A stretch of DNA of 64,000 nt from Pseudomonas paraglycinae (GCF_021601625.1 NZ_BQHR01000013.1:124001-188000); one strand, 5' to 3'; positions 1 through 8,612 are shown, numbered from the stretch's first letter. Numbers and translations: made by a program. The notes: generated from the sequence alone by a model not told the origin.

Positions 1-2
1 AT

Positions 3-908
3 ACCGATGGTACGTTGCTGGTTCGCTACCCCTTCCGCGAGCAGGACATGGGGCGCAATTTTTCAAAGTCGCCGATCTACGCCAAGTACCTGGTGGATCG
101 CTCTGTCGGCACCGCCTCGTTCACCTCCAGCCTGGACGGTGTGGAAAGGCTCTACGCCTTTCGCAAAAGTGACCGGCTGCCGCTGATCACGACCGTCGCA
201 CTCGGGAAACGCGAAGCCCTCGCCGCGTGGCGAACGGAGGCGCTGCTATCGGCCGTGGTGGTGACGGGCCTGCTGGCGCTTACCGGTCTCATCGGCTGGT
301 TTTTGATACTGGATATCCGACGCAGAACCCAAGTAGAAGCGGAGTTGATGGGCACTCAACAGCAGTTGCTTTCGTCAAACAGGCAACTCGAGCTGTTGGC
401 GATGAAGGACGCCCTGACCGGTCTGGCCAATCGACGCTGCTTCGATGTGACGCTGGACCTGGAGGCGCGACGAGCGCAGCGCGACGGCACGTCCTTGGCA
501 CTGCTGATGATTGATATCGACTACTTCAAACTGTTCAACGATTCCTACGGGCATGTTGCCGGCGACGATTGCCTGCAACGCGTTGGCAACCTCGTGGAGA
601 CGTGCGTGCGCCGTCCCTCGGATCTTGTGGCGCGGTATGGCGGTGAAGAGATGGGCGTCATCATGCCCAATACCGACAGCGAAGGTGCGCAGATCGTGGC
701 GCAACTGATCCTCGACCGGTTGCAGCAAGCGAACATTTCCCACGAATCCAGCCCGTTGGGACGAGTGAGTGTCAGCATCGGGATTGCCACTGCCGCCGGT
801 TCCCGACTCACCCCCGTGCAAGGTTTGATCGAAGCCGCCGATCGGGCGCTGTACAGTGCCAAGGCCTTGGGGCGAAACAGGTCGGTGAAACTGCCGGGCT
901 TGATCTAG
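3..908 (+). CDS. Membrane diguanylate cyclase, 5' end outside the window
   Basis: The reading frame is already open at the first bases, so the true start lies upstream of the window. The visible part begins with the end of an extracytoplasmic sensor region, probably of the dCache type, then one membrane helix (AVVVTGLLALTGLIGWFLI) followed by a positively charged RRR, then a short coiled linker and a C-terminal GGDEF domain. The catalytic loop reads RYGGEEM, so the signature is GGEEM rather than the usual GGEEF. The substrate-contacting DALTGLANRR motif and the metal-binding DIDYFK motif are present. The expected role is synthesis of cyclic di-GMP from two GTP at the inner membrane in response to a periplasmic ligand. 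No RxxD inhibitory site is seen just before the GGEEM loop. The activity is inferred from the family; the ligand is unknown. Confidence 0.9.
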   Translation, partial: TDGTLLVRYPFREQDMGRNFSKSPIYAKYLVDRSVGTASFTSSLDGVERLYAFRKSDRLPLITTVALGKREALAAWRTEALLSAVVVTGLLALTGLIGWFLILDIRRRTQVEAELMGTQQQLLSSNRQLELLAMKDALTGLANRRCFDVTLDLEARRAQRDGTSLALLMIDIDYFKLFNDSYGHVAGDDCLQRVGNLVETCVRRPSDLVARYGGEEMGVIMPNTDSEGAQIVAQLILDRLQQANISHESSPLGRVSVSIGIATAAGSRLTPVQGLIEAADRALYSAKALGRNRSVKLPGLI

Positions 909-983
909 CCTTAAGTGAAACCACGCGGGAGAAAACCACCATGTCCCTCCCCGAGCCACTCGCGCTGACAACCCGTAGATGGA

Positions 984-1610
984 ATGACTATGTATGGGGC
1001 AACGCAAAATGAAAGGGTCGTACACCGAGGGGCCTTTGGCGCGTCCTCCTTTTTGTCCTTGGTCCTTTGCTTGACGCTTGCAGCACCAGCCCAGGCTGAC
1101 ACCTGCCCTGCCGGCGAAAAACAAGTATGCCTCGACAGCTGCATTTGCCTGCCGGACCCGGAACGTCTGTCTGAAGACCTTTTCCGGATGGCGGCACCGG
1201 TCCTGGCGCAGGGCTTGACTCAGGCCCGCGCCGAAGCCGCCAGTACCGACATCAAACCGATTCCCCCGCACATCCGGGAGCAACTGCTGCGCTGGTATGA
1301 ACCCGGCGTCCTCGATGCCGTGCACTACAAAGTCACCAACGACGGCCAATACAACGCCGCCACGGCCATCCTGCAAAATCCGGATGTCGGTGCAGTGACG
1401 CTGATCGACATCATCCTGTTCCGCGACGCTGAAACCGCAGAACACAACGTCACTCTCTGGGCGCACGAACTGAAGCATGTGCAGCAGTTTCAGGAATGGG
1501 GAGTCGAAGGGTTTGCTCAGCGGTATACGCAGGATTTCAATGCGGTCGAGGCACCGGCGTATGCGATACAGGGCGAGGTCAGACGTTGGCTGCGAGCCGA
1601 AGCCCGATGA
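984..1610 (+). CDS. Exported protein with HExxH motif (DUF4157-like)
   Basis: A protein of about 208 residues with an N-terminal hydrophobic stretch (SFLSLVLCLTLAAPAQA) that looks like a signal peptide cleaved before DTCP. The mature start is cysteine-rich (CPAGEKQVCLDSCICLP). Near residue 160 is HELKHVQQF, which fits the HExxH zinc-binding signature and the eCIS-core-metalloprotease-like (DUF4157) family context. ATG at 984 and ATG at 990 are both possible; the second has a GGA at better spacing. It is followed directly by the convergent gabP gene. The substrate and any peptidase activity are unknown; the metal-binding motif is what the sequence shows. Confidence 0.7.
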   Translation: MTMYGATQNERVVHRGAFGASSFLSLVLCLTLAAPAQADTCPAGEKQVCLDSCICLPDPERLSEDLFRMAAPVLAQGLTQARAEAASTDIKPIPPHIREQLLRWYEPGVLDAVHYKVTNDGQYNAATAILQNPDVGAVTLIDIILFRDAETAEHNVTLWAHELKHVQQFQEWGVEGFAQRYTQDFNAVEAPAYAIQGEVRRWLRAEAR

Positions 1611-1669
1611 TCGGACATCCCCTGCGTCCATGCCGGGGCCAGCCCCACCGTTCAAGCACCAGAAAAACC

Positions 1670-3076
1670 CTAGGCCTCGCCCGCCGAAACCGCCGCCCTC
1701 GCCTGCCCATGTTGCCGCGTGGTCACCAGCCCGATAAACGAAATCGCCAGCGCCAGCCCAATGGTCGACGTCACTTCCAGACGATGCTCGGGCGTCACCA
1801 TCATCACCGCCAGCGCAGCGCAGATGAACGCGATCACCAGCCACGTCAGCCATGGAAACAGCCACATGCGAAACGTCAGCTCGACGTTTTGCCGACGCAA
1901 CATCCGGCGCATGCGCAATTGCGAAACCGCGATCACCAGATACACCAGCAACGCAATCGCGCCGGAGCTGGCGAGCAGAAACTGGAACAGCCCCGCCGGC
2001 ATGAAATAGCTGAACAGCGTCACCCCGGCGCCGATCACGGTGCTGGCAATCACCGCTGCCCTCGGCACGCCCGCTGCAGAGGTAACCTTTAACGGTTGCG
2101 GAGCATCGCCGCGACGACCCAGCGAGAACAGCATCCGCGAGGAAATGTAGATCGAGGAATTCATGCAACTGGCCACCGCGATCAGCACGACCACATCGAC
2201 CAGGAATTTGGCGTTGGGAACGTTCATCAGCTCCAGCGCGCGCTGGTAAGAGCCGACCGACGCCAGCAACGGATCGTTCCAGGGCACCACGGAAATCACC
2301 ACGAAAATCGACAGCAGATAAAACACGCCGATGCGCCAGATCACCGAGCGCGTGGCCTTGGCGATGTTCTGCGCCGGGTTGCTCGATTCGGCGGCCGCGA
2401 TGGTCACCGCTTCCGTCCCGATAAAACTGAACATGATGGTGATGAAAGCCCCGACCACCGCTGACAAACCATTCGGGGCGAACCCGCCGTGCTCTTCCAT
2501 CAAACGGCTCAAACCGCTGGCCTCACGTTCCGGAATCCAGCCCATCAACACCGCAAAACCCAACCCGATGAACCCGATGATCGCCACCACTTTGGCCATC
2601 GCAAACCAGAACTCGAACTCGCCGTACTTGGACACGCTGAACAGGTTGGTCACCACCAGCAAAATGATCGACAGCAACGCGAACAACCACGCATCGACCT
2701 GGGGAAACCACTGGTTCAAGACATGCCCGGCGGCCAGCGCTTCGATCGGAATGACCAGCACCCAGAACCACCAATACAACCAACCAATGGTGAACCCCGC
2801 CCAGCGCCCGATGGCCTGATCGGCATAGGTGGAAAACGATCCCGTGTCCGGGTGGGCCACGGCCATTTCACCGAGCATGCGCATGACCAGCACGACCAGC
2901 AGACCGGAGAAGAGATAAGCGAGCAAGACTGCCGGGCCGGCGGCGGCAATGGCGTGGCCGGAGCCGACAAACAGCCCCGCACCGATGATGCCGGCAATGG
3001 AAAGCATGGTGACGTGACGCGGCTTGAAGCCCTGCGCCAACTGACCGTTCGAGTCCTTCGAGTTCAGACTATTCAT
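1670..3076 (-). CDS. gabP: GABA permease, APC/AAT family
   Basis: A 468-residue polytopic membrane protein that imports 4-aminobutyrate, and possibly related omega-amino acids, with protons across the inner membrane. It carries hallmark AAT-family blocks: GIIGAGLFVGSG in helix 1, a conserved PDTGSFSTYAD loop, FTIGWLYWWFWVLVIPIEA, and GEFEFWFAMAKV. The helix that follows, with FSFIGTEAVTIAAAES, is also family-typical. The pattern is very close to what I remember of Escherichia coli GabP, including the LVYLVIAVSQLRMR block near the C-terminus, and the length matches. It stands alone on the minus strand; no gabD/gabT is in view. A 15-base motif about 210 bases upstream is shared with the next minus-strand gene. 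Confidence 0.88.
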   Translation of the reverse strand: MNSLNSKDSNGQLAQGFKPRHVTMLSIAGIIGAGLFVGSGHAIAAAGPAVLLAYLFSGLLVVLVMRMLGEMAVAHPDTGSFSTYADQAIGRWAGFTIGWLYWWFWVLVIPIEALAAGHVLNQWFPQVDAWLFALLSIILLVVTNLFSVSKYGEFEFWFAMAKVVAIIGFIGLGFAVLMGWIPEREASGLSRLMEEHGGFAPNGLSAVVGAFITIMFSFIGTEAVTIAAAESSNPAQNIAKATRSVIWRIGVFYLLSIFVVISVVPWNDPLLASVGSYQRALELMNVPNAKFLVDVVVLIAVASCMNSSIYISSRMLFSLGRRGDAPQPLKVTSAAGVPRAAVIASTVIGAGVTLFSYFMPAGLFQFLLASSGAIALLVYLVIAVSQLRMRRMLRRQNVELTFRMWLFPWLTWLVIAFICAALAVMMVTPEHRLEVTSTIGLALAISFIGLVTTRQHGQARAAVSAGEA

Positions 3077-3286
3077 TGTTTTTGTTGTTCTCTGGTGATC
3101 GACGTTTGGGCGTACTGACGACGTGTCAGGCGATCATCATTTCTTCCTGTTGCCCTGCTCCAGAGCGGCGCACCTCAAGCGCTTCAGCGTTACAAATCGG
3201 TCGGACGACGACGCAGGGCGATGAAATGATGCGTCACCTTACGTGCCTGGCGTTGATCGCAAATAGCCTGGGAGCGGCACGACGGT

Positions 3287-3301
3287 GTCTGATTTCGACA
3301 T
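3287..3301. promoter_or_regulatory. 15-base dyad motif, copy 1
   Basis: The sequence GTCTGATTTCGACAT occurs here, about 210 bases upstream of gabP, and again at 4803-4817, about 185 bases upstream of the DUF4432 gene. In this copy the core is TGTC-N7-GACA, a short inverted repeat, which would suit a dimeric repressor. The function is inferred. A match of 15 bases can arise by chance in a window this long. Confidence 0.3.
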
Positions 3302-3344
3302 GGTGAATGGCATTCGGGCCCGTTCGAGAGCGCCATCACAGAAT

Positions 3345-3394
3345 AAAAAAGGGGCGCTGATTTATTCAGGAAAAATAAATCAGTCCCCCTTTTT
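3345..3394. repeat. Long palindrome (GATTTATT family), probable terminator, copy 1
   Basis: An imperfect inverted repeat has a left arm at 3345-3366 and a right arm at about 3373-3394, with a short loop. The arms run from poly-A, GGGG and CTGATTTATT to AATAAATCAG, CCCCC and poly-T. It begins 11 bases after the stop codon of the minus-strand DUF4432 gene and should work as a rho-independent terminator in that direction. A related element sits at 8613-8665. Elements with this arm sequence are, as I recall, common in Pseudomonas intergenic regions, which suggests a dispersed repeat rather than a local terminator only. Confidence 0.7.
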
Positions 3395-3404
3395 CTGGCC
3401 GGTG

Positions 3405-4619
3405 TCAGCCCTTGGTCAGATCAACCAACGGTGTCTGCCGCACCTCGGTCTCCCGCCCGCCCTGAATGTCGCTCACCTGCTTCAAGGCCTTATCCACCGC
3501 CGCCTTATCCGCCAGCAAGCTGTAGCTGATGCGGAACTGTTTGTGTTCCTTCGGCCCGATGGTGGGTACCAGGTTCAGTGGCCGCTGATAACGGCGGTTG
3601 TAGGAAAAACTCGTCCCCGGCTCCAGCCCGGTGACATAACCCTGACCTTGGGTATCGGTATTCTTCCACAGGGAAAACACCGGCAATGTCTGCGTATTGA
3701 AGCCAACCGAAACGCCCAGGCTGCCAGCCTTGTTATGCAATACGGTTAACGTATCGCCCTTGGCATCGGCATACGGCACCACGTTGTAAACCGTTTCGTC
3801 GTAGTCCTTGGTCGGTGCGCGGTAGGTTTGCCATTCAGCCAAATCGCCCTTGGCTTTGTCGTTGAACGGCGACACCTGTTTCACCGGCGCGGCGAAACGA
3901 GCGCCCTGCTCCAGGAACGGGGTGCTGAAGTTGCTGTGGTACAGCGCCTGGTATTCCTTCGGATAGTCACCGTTGTTGGTCAGGGTGTCGTTGAGGGCGA
4001 ACACTACGCTGCCGGGTTCGGTGACCAGTTCGGTGGCGACGGAGAAGTCGACTTTCTTGAACGCCTGCTCTTTCAGCTCACCGCGCAGGGTGATGGCGTA
4101 CGGTGGCGTTTCATCGATGTGCAGGGTGACTTTGTTCGCAGGAATGTTGGCGGCCCGGCCGTGCAGGGTCAGCAGTTCGCCGTTGTCGACGCCGGGGTGG
4201 CCGACCCATTCGTATCCGCAGCGGGTCACCAGCTCGTTGAAACCTTCCAGCCAGCCCAGACCACCGCGGCCATTGAGTTCGATGAAGGACGGATTGACCA
4301 CTTCCTTGACCGGCGAATCCCAGCCCATGCGCACATTGCCGACCGAGGCCTGCAAGACGTTCATTCCCCGTGTCGGCACCACCGAGAGCTTCATCGTGCC
4401 GTTATCGATGTCGACAATACTGACGCCCTCCTGCCGTCCGCCATGCAAGGTGCGCAGGCTGACGCTGAAGGGTTTGTCGGTCTTCACGCCGAGTTGCTGG
4501 CTGGTGATCTGCCAGTTCTGCGCGGCTTTGTCGGTGTCGAGCAGAACGTAATCCCAGGCCATGGCGTGGGAGGCAGCGGACAGTGCGCTGAGGGCAACAA
4601 CGAGTTTGAGCGGGGTCAT
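3405..4619 (-). CDS. Exported DUF4432 (aldose-1-epimerase-like) protein
   Basis: A 404-residue protein starting at the ATG at 4619, which is preceded by an AAAAGG ribosome site and gives a clear signal peptide (KLVVALSALSAASHAMA, then WDYVLLDT). A longer in-frame extension to 4817 exists but has no signal and no good ribosome site. The body fits the DUF4432 group of the galactose mutarotase-like beta-sandwich fold: PTRGMNVLQASVGNVRMGWDSP, GRGGLGWLEGFNELVTRCGYEW with HGRAANIPA, and a late GLEPGTSFSYNR. It probably binds or epimerises a sugar in the periplasm; the substrate is unknown. It is a single gene, ending just before the palindrome at 3345. Confidence 0.75.
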   Translation of the reverse strand: MTPLKLVVALSALSAASHAMAWDYVLLDTDKAAQNWQITSQQLGVKTDKPFSVSLRTLHGGRQEGVSIVDIDNGTMKLSVVPTRGMNVLQASVGNVRMGWDSPVKEVVNPSFIELNGRGGLGWLEGFNELVTRCGYEWVGHPGVDNGELLTLHGRAANIPANKVTLHIDETPPYAITLRGELKEQAFKKVDFSVATELVTEPGSVVFALNDTLTNNGDYPKEYQALYHSNFSTPFLEQGARFAAPVKQVSPFNDKAKGDLAEWQTYRAPTKDYDETVYNVVPYADAKGDTLTVLHNKAGSLGVSVGFNTQTLPVFSLWKNTDTQGQGYVTGLEPGTSFSYNRRYQRPLNLVPTIGPKEHKQFRISYSLLADKAAVDKALKQVSDIQGGRETEVRQTPLVDLTKG

Positions 4620-4802
4620 GGGAGCAGCCTTTTCTTGGAGTTGTGCCGTTTTTATAAACCTGCTGAAACGTTTCATCAAGCTTAAAAAGTGATGTGCGCT
4701 GGTAGGTGCCGAGAAAGAATGGGTACGGACAGGAAAATTGAAATCGATGGGATCGCGTGATCCCGCAGGCTGGAGTCCGCTTTTATTCTGCAGCGGATGG
4801 AC

Positions 4803-4817
4803 GTCTGATTTCGACAT
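4803..4817. promoter_or_regulatory. 15-base dyad motif, copy 2
   Basis: This is the second copy of GTCTGATTTCGACAT, in the upstream region of the DUF4432 gene and on the same strand and at similar distance as copy 1 upstream of gabP. It may be a shared operator for the two minus-strand genes. No regulator for it is visible nearby. Confidence 0.28.
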
Positions 4818-4960
4818 TGCGAGGCAGCGTGTTTAAGCGTTTTTCGAATGGTGTTTAGAAACGCCCGGCATTACTTCCCCACGGCTACAGCGTCTTGCGT
4901 CATTGCCTACGACTACGCCAGAATCCGCCGGCTTGTGCGTCTGGGGTGCGGGTTTTATCG

Positions 4961-5182
4961 TTTCCGGGTCACTGAAAAACAGTGATCGGGTTTGGTAGCC
5001 CGGATTACCTGTCGCATCGCAACACCAGATTGCAGGGACTCTTTCGTCCTCTGTTTTATGGTGGCCATGCGTAGGGCGTCTTCGGACGCGCCGGGTATCC
5101 AGGTGACCGGTCTACCAACCTCCGTATGGCCACCACCCTCGTTTGGTAGCGAGGCTGATGGCTCCACTTTCTCACCCTGGAG
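4961..5182 (+). ncRNA. Candidate structured leader RNA of the DUF6124 gene
   Basis: The 220 bases before the DUF6124 start can fold into several helices. There is a perfect 6-bp hairpin TCACTG-AAAAA-CAGTGA at 4969-4985. A 12-bp arm GGTGGCCATGCG (5060-5071) faces CGTATGGCCACC (5123-5134), complementary throughout if one G-U pair is allowed. Inside it lies GCGTC-TTCG-GACGC at 5076-5089 with a UUCG tetraloop. The short repeat TGGTAGC appears at both ends, at about 4995 and 5144. From memory, very similar leaders precede DUF6124 or DUF3077 genes in other fluorescent pseudomonads. Whether it is a riboswitch-like leader or an independent transcript cannot be told from sequence. Confidence 0.5.
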
Positions 5183-5190
5183 TTACATCT

Positions 5191-5553
5191 ATGTTCAAGC
5201 CAACACCGAACCCACCGGAAACCGATCCGGTATCTCCCTACAAATTCCCCGATTCTCGAACTCTCAACGAGGCGGCAGAACGCGCGCTCGATCACTACCT
5301 CACCCCGCAGCAACGGATCATGGGCAGCCATCACAAGCACGACCCCATGTACATGGCCAACCCGGCCTACAACACTGAATCCCTCTTGGCCAACGCCAGC
5401 GAATCACTGGGTTCGGCCAGCGAAATGCTCAACAATTTCGCGGCCATGCTGGAGCCTGCTCATCGCAAGACTGCAATAGGAATTGCGCAACTGGTGATGT
5501 TGAGTGAGTTGGCGGTGAATCAGGCGTTGGATCATGTTGAGGTGAAGACCTGA
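5191..5553 (+). CDS. DUF6124 family protein
   Basis: A 120-residue soluble protein beginning MFKPTPNPPETDPVSPY, with GGAG at good spacing before the ATG at 5191. An in-frame ORF can be extended upstream to 5143, but that part belongs to the leader. The protein has a proline-rich N-terminus and a mostly helical C-terminal half (SESLGSASEMLNNFAAMLEPAHRKTAIGIAQLVMLSELAVNQALDHV). This matches a small, Pseudomonas-restricted family of unknown role that often occurs in several copies per genome. It is transcribed alone and is followed by a hairpin at 5590. Confidence 0.75.
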   Translation: MFKPTPNPPETDPVSPYKFPDSRTLNEAAERALDHYLTPQQRIMGSHHKHDPMYMANPAYNTESLLANASESLGSASEMLNNFAAMLEPAHRKTAIGIAQLVMLSELAVNQALDHVEVKT

Positions 5554-5589
5554 AAGCTAAACCTCTGTCGTAATTAACTCTTAGGGCTG

Positions 5590-5613
5590 AAGCTGCCACG
5601 TAAACGGCAGCTT
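5590..5613 (+). terminator. Hairpin after the DUF6124 gene
   Basis: Arms AAGCTGCC (5590-5597) and GGCAGCTT (5606-5613) are perfectly complementary around an 8-base loop and can be extended with mismatches on both sides. It lies 36 bases after the DUF6124 stop. The flanking bases TTCGGCCAAAAGCGG look like an intergenic remnant sequence often seen in P. fluorescens, so this may be a decayed repeat used as a terminator. Confidence 0.5.
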
Positions 5614-6232
5614 TCGGCCAAAAGCGGTCTACCCCCGACCGGCAGCTCCTGGTTCGGCTGACTCATTGTCGTGTTCCCCTGACTGCGACTAGTGTCCAAC
5701 GGATCTCATTGCCTTTGGACACGGCTGTATCCTTGGAACTACAGGATATTGGTGTCAGCCGGTTACGGTGCCGAGGAAAATTATCGTCGTCGTCGTCGTT
5801 TTGCCGTCTTCCGAGAAATCATGAGCAGATACGACAAGCGGTAGCGTTTACATTCATCGATTGCCGAGGCGGCGCTGCTCAAGTGCTGTCTCCTGACAGC
5901 ATCAGTAACGCCCTAGAATTTACTGGAACTCACGAGGGAGCGTTGGTGGAATGGATATTTATTCCAAAAATAGCCGCAGTCATGAAGGTATATGATTTGT
6001 AAAATATTGGTTATATTGAATATGAACGGTTGGTTTGTTGGAGAGTGTGGACGTAATGTGTGCAAAAGCGCTGACGCCTTGGCCTTAAGTCGTTACGACA
6101 ACCGTCGAAGCGAGTGGCGGACAGCAAATTTCAGGCACCAGCCGTTCATTGTTATTTTCCTTGGAAAAGTCCACTGGTAGCATGGTAGCTCTTAAAAGCT
6201 TGTCTGGTTCTTGTGATGTATAGGAGTAGTTT
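5614..6232. other. Stretch without a convincing gene
   Basis: No reading frame here looks coding. The longest, a 97-residue plus-strand frame at 5709-6002, has a serine run and no recognisable domain or ribosome site. Base composition drops sharply from about 5900 onwards, marking the left edge of the AT-rich island. A TAGGAG ribosome site occurs just before 6233. Confidence 0.5.
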
Positions 6233-6775
6233 ATGAAGCTTAGTAATCCAGAAAAAATAATATTGTTAATGCTAAGTGATGTTTGCGACAAACTAAATAT
6301 TAATGAGTACAATACAGGGGTCATCAAAGAGGCCATTCGCACCGACAATGATTGGGCTCTGGATTGGGAGTTTGGCGGTGTAATTGGGGAGAATCGTGAG
6401 GATATGCCTCAGGAAGTTTCCGACGTTATATGCTACTTAGATATGTGGGACGCCATAGAAGAATCGTTCTCAAATTATGATCAACATGAGTTGAATATAT
6501 TTTGGGCGGAAATGGAATCGAAAACTACAAATTTGAAATTTCCAGGATTTGACGGAAATAGCGAGTCTAAATTCTTGTCGATTACATCCATGTTAATCAA
6601 TAGAATGGGGAGGTTCAGCCGCTTTATGGGCAGGGATTTAAACTCTCACTTTCCTGCAGCAGACGATTACTCAAAAATGTTCGATGTCTTCTATGATGCT
6701 CCCGGAGATGGCTATGCTCCTCGTAGGCTGCCACCTCAGTTTCTAGCTTCGATTTTTAAGGCCGCTAAAAACTAA
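6233..6775 (+). CDS. YfbU-family protein
   Basis: A 180-residue acidic protein that resembles E. coli YfbU over most of its length. It shares the opening MKLSNPEKIILLMLSDV (YfbU: MTNAQRLILSNQYKM) and the C-terminal GFDGNSESKFLSITSMLINRMGRFSRF, where YfbU has GFDAATEARYLGYVRFMVN. The biochemical role of the family is not settled to my knowledge. It is clearly AT-rich: the line starting at 6241 has 15 G+C in 60 bases, against well over 60 per cent in the flanks. It lies 22 bases upstream of the HEPN gene in the same direction, so the two are probably one transcript. It may be the partner or modulator of the HEPN protein; that is inference. Confidence 0.72.
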   Translation: MKLSNPEKIILLMLSDVCDKLNINEYNTGVIKEAIRTDNDWALDWEFGGVIGENREDMPQEVSDVICYLDMWDAIEESFSNYDQHELNIFWAEMESKTTNLKFPGFDGNSESKFLSITSMLINRMGRFSRFMGRDLNSHFPAADDYSKMFDVFYDAPGDGYAPRRLPPQFLASIFKAAKN

Positions 6776-6797
6776 GTGTTTACCAAGGAGTGGTGGT

Positions 6798-8609
6798 ATG
6801 AGATTTTTGAAGTATGTCTCGCTCGATGTGTGGGCAAAAATTTATGGTGAGGACTATAGGGCTAGATTCTTTGTAGAAATTTATATCGAGAAGTTGCGCA
6901 TGTATACGCCTCCTTTTCACCAAGCGCGACTTATGAATGTGTTTAGCGCTTGCGAAGAGATGTTGGTGTATTTGGATGAAGTTGCTTTGAATGAGAAAAA
7001 TGGCTCCTATGTGGAGTCGGCACTAAAAGAACTTAATAATTGTTTGGCTGCAGATCCAGTAGCTTCGGATCTTTTTATTGAGCACAAAGTTTTTGTAAAG
7101 GAACTCGTATCTTCTCATGCTAATGGATACCAGTTAAAAAAAATTGGTGTGATCTGCAGATCAATTTTAGGGAGAGTGGGTGTATATCGAGAAAACTTAC
7201 GCGCAGCATTAATGGCAGAAGTAACCCAGGAGGCATCGGCTACTGCGGCGTTGAGAGTCATTCAGCAAATTGAAAAATTAACAGGGTTGTATATAACTGA
7301 TTTGTTAAATCAGGGGTATTCGCCGACTTACTTGTATCACCGATCAGATGCCTTCAGGCACTTAAACAGCTATGGTGATAAAAGTTTTCAAGATCAACTT
7401 AGATTCGTTGGTGATAGGTTGAGTGGTGCAAGTGTTGAGTTTCAGGTTTACTACGGAATATCTACTAATAAAAATGCTGCCCTACATGTAGCTCCGAAAG
7501 CATCTTGTCTAGAGTTCATCAGTCAGTTGCCTCAACGTATAAAGCCAGAAAATCTGGAAAAAATGCACAAAGATTTTGAAACTAGAATGTGGTGCAGGGC
7601 GACAATAAATGCGACCGACTATATAAGTGCAGCTATCAAGGTTAAGGAGGAGCTGGACGGATTTCTTGATACGTTTACTCCTTTTGAATTCGATACCAGC
7701 TTGAAAGTTTCTGGCCACGCGCTGATAACCTATAGTTTAAATCAGCATAGCTATCAGCATTGTATTAATGTCAGTCTACTGACTGGGTTTATGACTGTGC
7801 AGATCAGTCTTGATTCACAAGGCCAAGCTCTTTCATTAACGAATTTGATGTCTCAGTTAGATAGTCATGCCGAAGACCAGCTTAGTCGCTCTCTTCGGCA
7901 CTTACGTTTGGCAAGGGAAACCTCTTCGCTTGAGCAGAAAATGCTTAACCTGTGGATCAGTTTGGAAGCCTTGTTCCCTGGAATTGAAGGAACTATTATC
8001 GGGAGTATTCTTGAATTTCTTCCCGAGTTATATGCTGTGCAGGGAGTTAGTCGGAGAATAAGCTATATTGCAAGTTTGCTTATTGCCAATGAGATTTCCG
8101 TTCCGGAAAAAGCCAAAGCTCTTTTCAGAATTGAAGCTGAAAAATTTGGTCGCGACGTTTCGATTGATCAATTTTTCCGTTTACTCAAAGACGACGAAAC
8201 GTCCAAAGCTCTATATGACTGTACTGATGGAATGGAGCACTTGAGATTTCGCATATCCACTCTTCGCGAAGAATTAAAGTCGACAAAATCAATAAAGACT
8301 CGCATTGATAAAACTCAAGAAGATGTCACGTTACAGCTTCGAAGAATCTATTTCTATCGAAATAAAATTGCTCATACGGGGCACTTCAAAAATGTTAAGC
8401 CTCAACTGATTATGCATTTAACTGACTACCTTTCGACGATTTATGAGTGCCTTTCCCGCGCCGCCTCGGTTTCTGCTCCAGGTACCAAACATTCCATTCC
8501 GGATCTCTTAATATCCTCCAAGATGGGAAGTGAAAAGGTTTTAAGTTTTTTGCGGACCAATGAAGAAGTTTCTTCATTTTCGAACATTGCACTCGAACCT
8601 TTAATTTAG
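6798..8609 (+). CDS. Large HEPN-domain protein, possible RNase effector
   Basis: A 603-residue soluble protein with no signal peptide or membrane helix. Near residue 530 it has FYRNKIAHTGHF, in which RNKIAH fits the HEPN catalytic signature Rx4H with a polar residue after the arginine. Further upstream KMLNLWISLEALFP (about residue 380) matches the W-x-x-LE-x-L helix typical of ApeA-like HEPN proteins. The N-terminal 350 residues are not recognised. The gene is AT-rich (the 60-base line from 7261 has 17 G+C) and is preceded by an AAGGAG ribosome site. HEPN proteins of this layout are often RNases acting in abortive infection or toxin-antitoxin pairs; such a role here is inferred from motif, composition and the YfbU partner. 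It ends at the palindrome at 8613. Confidence 0.68.
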   Translation: MRFLKYVSLDVWAKIYGEDYRARFFVEIYIEKLRMYTPPFHQARLMNVFSACEEMLVYLDEVALNEKNGSYVESALKELNNCLAADPVASDLFIEHKVFVKELVSSHANGYQLKKIGVICRSILGRVGVYRENLRAALMAEVTQEASATAALRVIQQIEKLTGLYITDLLNQGYSPTYLYHRSDAFRHLNSYGDKSFQDQLRFVGDRLSGASVEFQVYYGISTNKNAALHVAPKASCLEFISQLPQRIKPENLEKMHKDFETRMWCRATINATDYISAAIKVKEELDGFLDTFTPFEFDTSLKVSGHALITYSLNQHSYQHCINVSLLTGFMTVQISLDSQGQALSLTNLMSQLDSHAEDQLSRSLRHLRLARETSSLEQKMLNLWISLEALFPGIEGTIIGSILEFLPELYAVQGVSRRISYIASLLIANEISVPEKAKALFRIEAEKFGRDVSIDQFFRLLKDDETSKALYDCTDGMEHLRFRISTLREELKSTKSIKTRIDKTQEDVTLQLRRIYFYRNKIAHTGHFKNVKPQLIMHLTDYLSTIYECLSRAASVSAPGTKHSIPDLLISSKMGSEKVLSFLRTNEEVSSFSNIALEPLI

Positions 8610-8612
8610 CTG

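Noticed and set aside
375-2168. 597-residue minus-strand frame across the diguanylate cyclase and HExxH genes
   Set aside because: It is antisense to two genes with clear domains, and its sequence is low in family content and rich in G, A, R and D runs, as expected for shadow frames in high G+C DNA.
5060-5134. Rho-independent terminator inside the DUF6124 leader
   Set aside because: The stem is long and encloses another hairpin and open sequence, there is no T run after it, and the coding gene follows. A structured leader fits better.
5709-6002. Possible 97-residue gene upstream of the YfbU gene
   Set aside because: No ribosome site, a run of serines and no domain. It lies in a composition transition zone and looks non-coding.
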